A stretch of DNA of 64,000 bases from contig NZ_JAUSTW010000002.1 in assembly GCF_030813055.1 (NCBI RefSeq), positions 248,001 to 312,000 on the forward strand, read 5' to 3'. The notes below the pieces were generated by a model, which saw only the letters and a list, made by a program, of their open reading frames with translations, did not search any database and was not told the origin of the DNA. Position 1 is the stretch's first letter; every line of letters begins with the position of its first letter. Source of the DNA: Neobacillus ginsengisoli. Lineage in GTDB: Bacteria > Bacillota > Bacilli > Bacillales_B > DSM-18226. Shown one piece after another: positions 54,157 through 62,435 of this stretch. A program made the translations under genes and the position numbers.

Positions 54157-54792
54157 TTGCAAAAAAATAGTCCACCATCTGTTTCTTCATCTTCCGTAAG
54201 CCTTCGCAATATACTCATTCCACTTGGACGTGACATTCTTATTCCTTATCTTATCTATTATATTGCGTACAAATCTGGGATAAGTATTCAACTAGCCTTT
54301 ATTCTCGGAGCAATTTGGTCAGCTCTTACGTTTTTGCTTAGTCTGATCCGGAAACGGCAGCTTGATGGCCTCGCACTCTTTATGCTGGTGATAATGATTG
54401 CAAGTTTAGTTACTTCTCTCATCGCTGGAAACCCGCGAATCATGGTCGCCAAAGAGTCTGTTATCAGTGGCGTGCTCGGAGTCCTGTCACTTGCTTCACT
54501 AGCCAGCAAACGCCCTGCTTTTTTCTACCTTATTAAGAAATTTTTTTCGATGAATCCGGAGGAATGGGAACAGCGATGGGACCAAAACGCGGAATTCCGA
54601 CGTGTGCTCCGATTAATGAGCCTCGTTTGGGGAGCAGGTTTCACTGTAGAGGCTATCGTTCGGGTTATTATAGCGTTTATGTTACCAATTCAGACATCCA
54701 TCATTCTGTCACCGATCTTGATGTACGTCGCTATCATCGTACTCGTATTATGGAGTCGTCTATACATTAAAAAACCCCGCTCAGTTGATTAA
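54157..54792 (+). CDS. VC0807-like membrane protein
   Basis: 211 residues, about five to six helices (ILIPYLIYYIAYKSGISIQLA, FLLSLIRKRQLDGLALFML). The central EEWEQRWDQNAEFRRVLR segment between helices is typical of VC0807-family proteins. TTG start after AAAGGAGGGAAC. Function unknown. Base composition slightly more GC-rich than neighbours. Confidence 0.75.
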   Translation: MQKNSPPSVSSSSVSLRNILIPLGRDILIPYLIYYIAYKSGISIQLAFILGAIWSALTFLLSLIRKRQLDGLALFMLVIMIASLVTSLIAGNPRIMVAKESVISGVLGVLSLASLASKRPAFFYLIKKFFSMNPEEWEQRWDQNAEFRRVLRLMSLVWGAGFTVEAIVRVIIAFMLPIQTSIILSPILMYVAIIVLVLWSRLYIKKPRSVD

Positions 54793-54998
54793 AGACAGAG
54801 GCTTTACTTTGGCAAAATGTAAATCCTCTGCCATCAAAAACAGGCTTCGCCCTAATCATGCGAAAAACCTCTCCTTATGTCCCCTTTTTTTGAGAATTTT
54901 CCTGATGTCCTAGTGATCAGGAAGGGCGTTAAGCAAGCAACAATTATCTCCCACTTCGTACATATTAAAATATTAATAGCTCTTAAGGAGGTATTGTA

Positions 54999-55448
54999 GT
55001 GAACCAACACAAATTCATAATAACTCAGTATAATCCCAAGTATGCTGAACAGACAGTGGATATGTGGCGAGATAGCAAGGAACAGGCTATTGGTCAGAAA
55101 GAAATTCATAGCTTTGAAAATCATGTTTATTTTTTAAATCATATATTATCTGAACTGTTTCAAATAAATTTAGCGTTAATTGATGAAAAAGTAGTTGGTA
55201 TGATTGCCTATAATGAAAGGGAGATAAGCCAACTTTATATTCATATTAATTATCAAGGAATCGGTATAGGTCAAACATTACTTGACAAAGTAAAAGAACA
55301 ATCAAGTGGGAGATTAACATTATACACATTTGAAGTAAATGAAATCGCACAACGATTTTATGAAAAGAACGGATTTAAAATCATTGGCAGAGGGCATGAA
55401 AATGAAGAAAATTTACCGGATATTCAATTTGAATGGATATCCAAATAA
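54999..55448 (+). CDS. GNAT acetyltransferase
   Basis: 149 residues; GTG start after AAGGAGGTATT. Loop YQGIGIGQTLLDKVKE and NEIAQRFYEKNGFKIIGRG are standard. Third intact GNAT within 7 kb; not closely similar to the other two by eye. Substrate unknown. Confidence 0.9.
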   Translation: MNQHKFIITQYNPKYAEQTVDMWRDSKEQAIGQKEIHSFENHVYFLNHILSELFQINLALIDEKVVGMIAYNEREISQLYIHINYQGIGIGQTLLDKVKEQSSGRLTLYTFEVNEIAQRFYEKNGFKIIGRGHENEENLPDIQFEWISK

Positions 55449-55501
55449 ATAATGTAAACGAGGGCTATAGGCATAAAATGCTAAAGTAAAAGCAATTGTT
55501 T

Positions 55502-55527
55502 AACCGATATAAGTCGGTTCTTTTTTG
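55502..55527 (+). terminator. terminator after the third GNAT gene
   Basis: AACCGAT and GTCGGTT arms (one G-U), then CTTTTTTG. Confidence 0.85.
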
Positions 55528-55549
55528 TTGGTGTTAAAACACTATCCCA

Positions 55550-55586
55550 AGATTGTGAAGTAATGCACTTAAAGTAACGGGTGCAA
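55550..55586 (+). repeat. dispersed repeat, right module
   Basis: AGATTGTGAAGTAATGCACTT then AAAGTAACGGGTGCA, almost identical to the 34963 copy. A gene fragment opens inside its last bases. Confidence 0.85.
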
Positions 55587-55826
55587 GAGTTGACCAGTGG
55601 AGATCCTAATTTGGTGGAATATAAAAATAACGAAATGTATCCTACGTTTACATACTCACTATTAGATAATTTTATTTCTGGACAAGTATATATGGATGGT
55701 TCTGATAAATCAGCATTAATTAGAACTGATTCTGGTATATTCGTTGTTGCTGGTGAACAAATAAACAATAATTTTCATAATTTAATTTTAGAAATTTATG
55801 AGGATAGAAACAAAGAGAATCAGTGA
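55581..55826 (+). pseudogene. GNAT-like N-terminal fragment
   Basis: About 81 codons reading QELTSGDPNLVEYKNNEMYP, then TFTYSLLDNFISGQVY and GIFVVAGEQINN, like the N-terminal part of some Bacillus GNAT proteins. No own ribosome site (the GTG lies in the repeat) and no acetyl-CoA loop; stops early. Truncated at both ends. Confidence 0.6.
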
Positions 55827-56220
55827 TTCACTTTGTTTTCTCCATCCAAAGAATGGGATAAAGTTATCAAAAATAGTTTAACAAGGATTTTGAGATTTTT
55901 TACAGAATGTTTCAGATAACCGTTTTAATCGTCGATAGTGGCGAGTTTTGTAAAGGAAGGAGTGCCAGAGAAAAGCGGGCTATTATTTATAGAGAAGTGG
56001 GTGTATTTAAGAATCAAGGGAAATTAAGTGGTCGCTTTGTTGATGTAATGATCATTGAAAAGATTTTTGAAGATTTTCCTCACCCTGATAGTTAATAAGG
56101 AATCTAACGGTTAAAATTTTGTTGAAGAAGAAGTGATTCTCGGTTTTTCTATTAAATAACATAATAATAAGCAGACCAATTCGTGGCGAAAAAAAATAAA
56201 TGAATAAAGGGAGGTTATTT

Positions 56221-57438
56221 ATGAAAATTTTGAGTACGGATGTATGCATTGTCGGAGGGGGTCCTGCCGGCATGATAATGGCACTACTTTTGGCAAAGCA
56301 AAAAGTAAACGTAATGGTTGTTGAACGTAATGTGAATTTTGATCGTGAATTTCGCGGAGAAGTCTTACAGCCACGCTTTGTACAAATGCTGGAACAATTA
56401 AACTTACGCTCTTATATTGAAAGTTATCCGCACCTCAAACTCAAGCACGGAGCAATTATGAAGGAATCTGCTCAAATCGGGGAATTCAATTTCTCTGCGA
56501 TTGATTCAAAATTTCCATATGCCATGTGGATGCCACAACCCATATTACTTCAAGCACTCTATAAAAAATGCCAAGAATATCCAACGTTTAGTATACACTT
56601 TCACACCAAGGTTCAACACCTTTTAAAAGAGGGGGAACGAGTAAAAGGGGTCATTACGAAGAACGCCCTAGGCGAGGAGCTAGAAATTCAAGCCAAAATC
56701 ACAATAGGTGCAGATGGACGGTTCTCCACCATTCGTCAATTGGGGGGATTTGAACTCGAATATGATTTTTATGAAAATGATTTGATATGGTTTACCATTC
56801 CACATCCGAAAGACATGGATAATACCCTGCGGTTTTACATGTCAAAACCGATATATTTGGTGCTTCCTAAATATCCTGATCTCATGCAAATCGGACTTGC
56901 TTTCCCAAAAGAGAAATGGAAAGAAATACGCGGCAATGGAATCGAAAAGTTTAGGGGAACACTTAAAGAACTTAACCCGCTCTTTCAATCATTTGCCGAG
57001 GGATTACAAGATTTTAAATCGTTTACGGTATTAAATTCAAGAGTTCAATATGTAAAAGAATGGGCAAAAGACGGTTGTTTATTGATTGGGGATGCTGCTC
57101 ATTGTGCAAGCCCAGTTGGGGCTATGGGCGTCAGTTTGTCTGTGGCAACCGCAATCGTTGCGGCCGATGTGGTTTGGAAAGGGTTGAATAAACAAGATAT
57201 CTCCCAGGAATGGTTAAGTCAAGTACAGACTATTCGCTCACCAGAAATTCGTTTATTTCATCGCTCCCAAATCCGGATCGAAAAACTCGCGATCCGGTAT
57301 ACACCTTGGTTGAAAACAATCGGCGGAACACTGATTCCATTATTTGTAAAAACTAAATTTGCACTTTCAATACAACGAAAGATCTTTTTGATGCCAAAAT
57401 CCTTACCAATCGATTCTAGTTTTGTTTTTGAAAATTAG
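56221..57438 (+). CDS. FAD-dependent monooxygenase (PHBH/UbiH type)
   Basis: 405 residues from ATG 56221 with AAGGGAGGTT upstream. Rossmann GxGxxG as VGGGPAGMIMALLLAK, then VVERN; the second FAD motif GDAAHCASPVGAMGVSLSVA lies near residue 290. Class A flavoprotein monooxygenase family, hydroxylating an aromatic or polyketide-like substrate with NAD(P)H; substrate unknown. Own terminator follows. Confidence 0.9.
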   Translation: MKILSTDVCIVGGGPAGMIMALLLAKQKVNVMVVERNVNFDREFRGEVLQPRFVQMLEQLNLRSYIESYPHLKLKHGAIMKESAQIGEFNFSAIDSKFPYAMWMPQPILLQALYKKCQEYPTFSIHFHTKVQHLLKEGERVKGVITKNALGEELEIQAKITIGADGRFSTIRQLGGFELEYDFYENDLIWFTIPHPKDMDNTLRFYMSKPIYLVLPKYPDLMQIGLAFPKEKWKEIRGNGIEKFRGTLKELNPLFQSFAEGLQDFKSFTVLNSRVQYVKEWAKDGCLLIGDAAHCASPVGAMGVSLSVATAIVAADVVWKGLNKQDISQEWLSQVQTIRSPEIRLFHRSQIRIEKLAIRYTPWLKTIGGTLIPLFVKTKFALSIQRKIFLMPKSLPIDSSFVFEN

Positions 57439-57440
57439 TT

Positions 57441-57474
57441 AAAAACCATTTCCATTATGAGATGGTTTTTTTAG
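57441..57474 (+). terminator. FAD monooxygenase terminator
   Basis: AAAAACCATTTC pairs with GAGATGGTTTTT (one G-U), followed by further T residues. Confidence 0.88.
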
Positions 57475-57529
57475 CCTTTTTTATACGAAACAATTCGCAA
57501 AAGGAGATAAAACATACCTTATCGAAATA

Positions 57530-57550
57530 AGATTGTGAAGTATTGTCCTG
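57530..57550 (+). repeat. dispersed repeat fragment
   Basis: AGATTGTGAAGTATTGTCCTG: the right module cut after about 18 bases, then levR-derived sequence begins. Confidence 0.65.
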
Positions 57551-57563
57551 TTTCTTCTATTAA

Positions 57564-58055
57564 GTTAGCAAGCAACTTAAAGAAATTCAAAAAGAGTATA
57601 AGATTATAGCAACAGTAGGAACGAAAAATCCTAAAATTAATGCCCCCCATGTATCTTTAGAAGTTTTCATTGAAGGAGATGGAGAACGAATCATTCAACA
57701 AGCGATTACAAATGGGAAAATACAATGTGGTGATGGACAAAATGGAACTAATATTGTTGTGCGGGAACTTTGTAAGGAAAACTTAAGAAAGTATCTTTTG
57801 TATCTAAATCCTTTTCATATAACCGAATTATTATTGGAGTGGGTACAAAATATGCAAGATGAATTAGGCATTGCATTAAGTAACACAGTGACCATTAGGA
57901 TCATTGTGCATACGGCTTTTACTATTGAAAGAATGATTAGAAATACTCCAATCGCTTTTCCAGAGGATGAAGAGATCGACGATAAACTGGAAAAGATCTA
58001 TGAAAAAATAGATAAAACGTTAAAACCTATTGAAAAAAAACTTGGATTTGAGTAA
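57564..58055 (+). pseudogene. levR: LevR C-terminal remnant (EIIB-like plus PRD)
   Basis: Open frame of about 163 codons, no start. EIQKEYKIIATVGTKNPKIN matches the mid/C-terminal PTS EIIB-like region of LevR-type regulators and the rest, LGIALSNTVTIRIIVHTAFT, IERMI, is a PRD. The NtrC-type AAA domain and DNA-binding part are gone. It begins 14 bases after a repeat fragment and lies next to sacB, so it is a relic of a fructan regulator. Confidence 0.78.
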
Positions 58056-58528
58056 CTAGAGATGAAAAGCTATTTATCGCAACTATTTTTGCTGAAGAGA
58101 GATAATTGTATTAATCATCAGAAAAATAAATATTCAAAATCTTTCAATAGTTCTATAACATATTAAATTTTAATGTGCCAAAGTAATTATTTTCCTCTTT
58201 TTCAGACTGATTCTTTTGTCTTATTTTCTTTTACGTTAATTTTAGAAAAAATAAATATACAACTGAAGATTAATGTTAGTAACGCTTATTAACACCTATT
58301 TAGTGTAAAGGTTTCCAAATAGAAATAAATATTAATTAGGAAAGGGTATACATATGTTTCTCGATGCCGGGTTAGATACTTTTAAATTTTGATAATAAAC
58401 TAGAGACTTAAAAGTATATTTTCTCCTAATTACAAAAATGTAAATGAAAAAAAACAGAGAGCAACTATCATCCCGGTTGAATTTTCCTATTATCGTAAAT
58501 GTGTTTATAATTAGTACATTTTACCTGT

Positions 58529-58557
58529 TTGACGAAAACAGATTATCAAAGTAACCT
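58529..58557 (+). promoter_or_regulatory. candidate sacB promoter
   Basis: TTGACG (58529-58534), 17-bp spacer, TAACCT (58552-58557). Leader of about 110 nt to the ATG. Confidence 0.5.
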
Positions 58558-58563
58558 TTGAAT

Positions 58564-58575
58564 GGAACCGGTTCC
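58564..58575 (+). promoter_or_regulatory. candidate LacI-family operator of sacB
   Basis: Perfect palindrome GGAACCGGTTCC with a central CG, placed at the predicted transcription start. The half-site style fits LacI-family sugar repressors. Confidence 0.6.
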
Positions 58576-58672
58576 TGTAAAGCATTATTTTGTTTCATTA
58601 ACGCTAAATTAACAGAGAAATAATTCAAAATTAATCCATGACAGATTTTGGAAAAAGAGAGGAAACAAATCT

Positions 58673-60169
58673 ATGAATAACAAAAAAATAAATATCAAAA
58701 ATGTTTTAAAACGAACAACGGCATTAACCTTAACAACCGCCTTCGTAATAGGTGGTGGATTTCAAACTTTTGCTGCAGAAAATAACAGTCAGGATTATAA
58801 CAAAAGTTATGGGATTTCCCATATCACACGTTATGACATGCTAAAAATTCCAGGACAACAAAACAGTCCTCAATTTAAAGTGCCTCAATTCAATGCATCA
58901 GCAATCAAAAACATTGCTTCGGCAAAAGGGTATGATAAGTCAGGAAACTTAATAGATTTAGATGTATGGGATAGCTGGCCACTGCAAAACGCTGATGGTA
59001 CTGCGGCAAATTATCATGGATACCATATCGTTTTCGCTTTAGCAGGTGACCCAAAAAACAGTAATGATACTTCAATTTATTTATTCTATCAAAAGGTCGG
59101 TGATACATCGATTGATAGCTGGAAAAATGCTGGAAGAGTATTTAAAGATAGTGATAAATTTGTTCCAAATGACCTGTATCTTAAATATCAAACACAGGAG
59201 TGGTCAGGTTCTGCTACTTTAACCAAAGATGGCCAAGTCCGTTTATTCTATACAGATTACTCAGGTTCTCCTGAAGATGGTGGAACCGGTGCCGGTAACC
59301 AAATTATATCAACTGCTCAAGTCAACTTATCCCAGCCGGATGCAGCTACACTTAAAGTTGATGGAGTATCTGATCACAAATCTATTTTTGATGGCGGAGA
59401 CGGTACGGTTTATCAAAATATTCAGCAATTTATCGATGAAGGCAAGTGGAATTCAGGTGATAACCATACTTTAAGAGACCCTCACTATGTTGAAGATAAT
59501 GGACATAAATATCTTGTCTTTGAAGCCAATACTGGAACTTCAGATGGTTATCAAGGCGATCAATCTTTCAATAATAAAGCATATTATGGCGGAAGTGACG
59601 TCTTCTTCCAAAATGAAAAAAATAATCTGTTACAAAGTCCTAAAAAACAAATTGCTTCTTTAGCGAATGGTGCATTGGGCATTGTTGAATTAAACGATGA
59701 CTTTACAGTGAAAAGTGTTATGAAACCATTAATTGCATCAAACACAGTAACAGATGAAATCGAACGTGCCAATATATTTAAAATGAATAATAAATGGTAT
59801 CTATTCACGGATTCAAGAGGATCCAAAATGACGATTGATGGTATTGGTGACAAAGATGTTTACATGTTAGGTTTCGTAGCCGATTCCTTAAATGGTCCAT
59901 TCCAACCGTTAAATGGAACTGGACTTGTATTGAACATGAATCTTGATCCTGCTGATCTCACATTTACTTACTCTCACTTTGCTGTACCGCAAGCCGAAGG
60001 TAATAATGTGGTAATAACAAGTTACATGACCAATAGAGGTTTCTATACAGACCATCAATCTACTTTTGCACCAAGCTTTTTACTTAACATTCAAGGATCA
60101 AATACATCTGTTGTACCAAATAGCATCCTTGAGCAAGGACAATTAACAGTTGGCGATAACAACAAATAA
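58673..60169 (+). CDS. sacB: levansucrase (GH68), secreted
   Basis: Extracellular fructosyltransferase making levan from sucrose. 498 residues; Sec signal peptide with cleavage after FQTFAA. The catalytic triad is recognisable: nucleophile Asp100 in VWDSWP, transition-state Asp269 in RDPH, acid/base Glu364 in DEIERANIF. GAGAGGAAAC precedes the ATG. A levanase gene lies downstream, as in B. subtilis sacB-levB. Confidence 0.97.
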   Translation: MNNKKINIKNVLKRTTALTLTTAFVIGGGFQTFAAENNSQDYNKSYGISHITRYDMLKIPGQQNSPQFKVPQFNASAIKNIASAKGYDKSGNLIDLDVWDSWPLQNADGTAANYHGYHIVFALAGDPKNSNDTSIYLFYQKVGDTSIDSWKNAGRVFKDSDKFVPNDLYLKYQTQEWSGSATLTKDGQVRLFYTDYSGSPEDGGTGAGNQIISTAQVNLSQPDAATLKVDGVSDHKSIFDGGDGTVYQNIQQFIDEGKWNSGDNHTLRDPHYVEDNGHKYLVFEANTGTSDGYQGDQSFNNKAYYGGSDVFFQNEKNNLLQSPKKQIASLANGALGIVELNDDFTVKSVMKPLIASNTVTDEIERANIFKMNNKWYLFTDSRGSKMTIDGIGDKDVYMLGFVADSLNGPFQPLNGTGLVLNMNLDPADLTFTYSHFAVPQAEGNNVVITSYMTNRGFYTDHQSTFAPSFLLNIQGSNTSVVPNSILEQGQLTVGDNNK

Positions 60170-60469
60170 TTTTTCACGTTAAGATTGTCCCGGATACCGT
60201 AAAAGGCAAAATTCAGGGTGAAAGAAAATGTCGATAGAATATCGACATTTTCTTTATATATTTACCGCGCTAATTTATTGTTTTAAAGATAACCTGCTGT
60301 TCAATTGTATGTAAGCAAGTTATGAGTGAAGGAAAGAGCATTCACATTTCTTAAAGCAATTATAATTGCTTTTTTTATTTTGTCACGAATCAATATGCTT
60401 TTTTTAATAAAATGAATTCGTTATCCAATCAACAAGATAATCCAAAAATTAAAAAATGGGGAATAAAAT
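60170..60469. other. sacB-GT2 intergenic region
   Basis: 300 bases with the sacB terminator and an AT-rich stretch that probably holds the promoter of the next gene. No other feature. Confidence 0.5.
60223..60257 (+). terminator. sacB terminator
   Basis: AGAAAATGTCGAT and ATCGACATTTTCT arms, 5-nt loop, then TTTATAT. Confidence 0.88.
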
Positions 60470-61840
60470 TTGTATACAGTTTCGTTCATTTTATTTGTGT
60501 TATGTATACTATTTCCGTTGTTTCATACTTTCAATGCTTTAAAAGCTTCAAAGAAAACCCCTAGTTATTTGAAAGTAACACCTGACAAAGAAGTTGGAAT
60601 GAGTATTTTGATTCCTTGTTACAATGAAGCCTCCATTTTGTCTACCACCATTCAAGGAATGAAGCAACTTCATTATCATAACTATGAACTGATTTTCATC
60701 AACGATGGTTCTACTGATGAGACCATGAAAGCATTAATCAGAGAGCTGCAATTAATTCCACAAGAATTAAAAAAGCCTGCTTACTCTTTAGACTTCATGC
60801 CCATTCGACAAATTTATCTTTCTAGTCAATATAAGAATGTGCTAGTGATTGATAAAGAAAATGGTGGAAAAGCCGATAGTTTAAATGCAGGAATAACATA
60901 TGCCACAAAAGACATTGTAATTACATTAGACGCAGATAGCGTTTTAGATGCAAAAGCCTTATCTATTTTAAATCAAGTTTTTGATGATTCCTCTGTGATT
61001 GCTGCTGGGGGGAATGTTCATATTTTACAAGGACTTGAACAAACTCGAAATGGTTTTGTGCCATCACTTCGCAAGATGAAACAAATTGTGCGCTTTCAGA
61101 TTTTAGAATACTTGCGAGGATTTTACATTTTAAAAGCGTCATTAGCCAAATCCAATGCCTTGTCTATTATTTCAGGAGCCTTCGGAGCCTTCAAACGAAA
61201 GGTATTATTAGAGGTTGGCGGATATCGACAAACAATTGGAGAAGATATTGATGTCACATTAAAGGTGCAGCAATATGCCATGAAACATAAAGGAACGCGC
61301 GTGTTATTTGTACCTGAAGCAATTTGTTATACCGAAGTTCCTGAATCATGGAAAGATTTATACAATCAACGAGTACGCTGGCAAAAAGCGTTCATGGATT
61401 GCTTTGTCTTGTATTTCATGACATTCATCAAAAGTATGTTTACCAATCGCATTTCCTTTTTCTTCTTAGTCGATTCTTTTTTAGTCGGTGTCGTCGCTTC
61501 GTATTTCACAGGATTTTTTCTGATTAGCTTGATGGCTTTTATCTCTGAAATCTCCTGGCAAATGATTCAGTTTTATGAAATCGGATCACTTGTAGTGAAT
61601 ATGTTATATACTTTCATTAGCTTAATTATTTCGAATCAGTATGGATTCGGATATTCAAAACGAAATTTATTCGCCATTATTGGTACGATTTTCTTAGATT
61701 TATTCATCTTCCGTTTTATCAATTTGTTTTATATCATGGTTGGAAGTGCAGCTTATTTCGTCAATAAAGAAGGATGGAACAAAGTTGCTCGGACTGGGCG
61801 TAACTATTCCGTTGAGGAAGTGTACAAGCAAAGTGTTTGA
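60470..61840 (+). CDS. family-2 membrane glycosyltransferase
   Basis: 456-residue processive GT2 of the PgaC/IcaA/BcsA type. One N-terminal helix; GT-A domain with SILIPCYNEA, ITLDADSVLD (DxD-like), TIGEDIDVT and QRVRW (QxxRW, about residue 302), then three to four C-terminal helices. Likely polymerises a sugar for export; sugar unknown. TTG start after GGGGAAT. Its presence between sacB and levB is unusual. Confidence 0.88.
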   Translation: MYTVSFILFVLCILFPLFHTFNALKASKKTPSYLKVTPDKEVGMSILIPCYNEASILSTTIQGMKQLHYHNYELIFINDGSTDETMKALIRELQLIPQELKKPAYSLDFMPIRQIYLSSQYKNVLVIDKENGGKADSLNAGITYATKDIVITLDADSVLDAKALSILNQVFDDSSVIAAGGNVHILQGLEQTRNGFVPSLRKMKQIVRFQILEYLRGFYILKASLAKSNALSIISGAFGAFKRKVLLEVGGYRQTIGEDIDVTLKVQQYAMKHKGTRVLFVPEAICYTEVPESWKDLYNQRVRWQKAFMDCFVLYFMTFIKSMFTNRISFFFLVDSFLVGVVASYFTGFFLISLMAFISEISWQMIQFYEIGSLVVNMLYTFISLIISNQYGFGYSKRNLFAIIGTIFLDLFIFRFINLFYIMVGSAAYFVNKEGWNKVARTGRNYSVEEVYKQSV

Positions 61841-61955
61841 GTAGTAAAGAAGGGGAGCACACCGATATTCGGAAGCTATCTAAATATCTTCAACCGCATG
61901 CATTAAAAAATGGAAATGAGAAGGTTGTTTGTAAAACAGTATGGAGGAAAGGACA

Positions 61956-62129
61956 ATGAACGCTAAGGAAAAGTTAGAAGAATTATCAGACTACATTGCT
62001 GCAATGAAAGCTTACTATATGAATGTTTTATTAGAAGAAAATACAGATCATAAGAGAGCGTATATTATAGGGAAGCTAGATGCATTAAGAGATATCAAAA
62101 AAAAACGGAATAAGTTGGATAAAGTATGA
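61956..62129 (+). CDS. small helical protein, unknown
   Basis: 57 residues from the ATG preceded by TGGAGGAAAGGAC. Charged, alpha-helical (KEKLEELSDYIAAMKAYYMN...), with no membrane segment. Not recognised. The sequence after its stop keeps a coding look in another frame (see next region), so it may be the first half of a frameshifted gene. Confidence 0.55.
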   Translation: MNAKEKLEELSDYIAAMKAYYMNVLLEENTDHKRAYIIGKLDALRDIKKKRNKLDKV

Positions 62130-62435
62130 CTCTCCTTACGATGAAAAGTTAAAACCTGAACAGAAGATTGAAGCTTCTGATCTAATTCTTAAAAAATTAC
62201 AAGTTATTAAAGATAAGTTGGAGCTACAAGAAAAGTTTAATAAAGTTTTAGTGGTGGTACCCCATGCCCATCAAGCTAACATTAATGAATGCAAAGAATA
62301 GAGCCATTTCTGCAAAGCAATGTCTATGCTACTGAAAAAAGGCACGCCAAATAAGCTTAAAGAAGTAGTTTAATTTATCTATTTCTAAATCGCAGAAAAA
62401 CCACTCCCACCAAAATTAAAAAGGGATGAATCTAT
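62130..62435. other. coding-like remnant before levB
   Basis: An open stretch of about 58 codons ending in TAG near 62301 reads YDSPYDEKLKPEQKIEASDL ... VLVVVPHAHQANINECKE; no start or ribosome site. Could be the frameshifted continuation of the preceding small gene. The rest holds the levB ribosome site. Confidence 0.45.

Larger units (their letters stand above)
58056..58672. other. sacB upstream region
   Basis: About 620 AT-rich bases without a gene. The last 150 bases hold the sacB promoter and a perfect palindrome. I found no SacY-type antiterminator/terminator pair by eye, unlike B. subtilis sacB. Confidence 0.5.

Noticed and set aside
55907..56095. 62-codon frame before the FAD monooxygenase
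   Set aside because: No ribosome site or recognisable motif; possibly a further gene scrap, but I could not support it.
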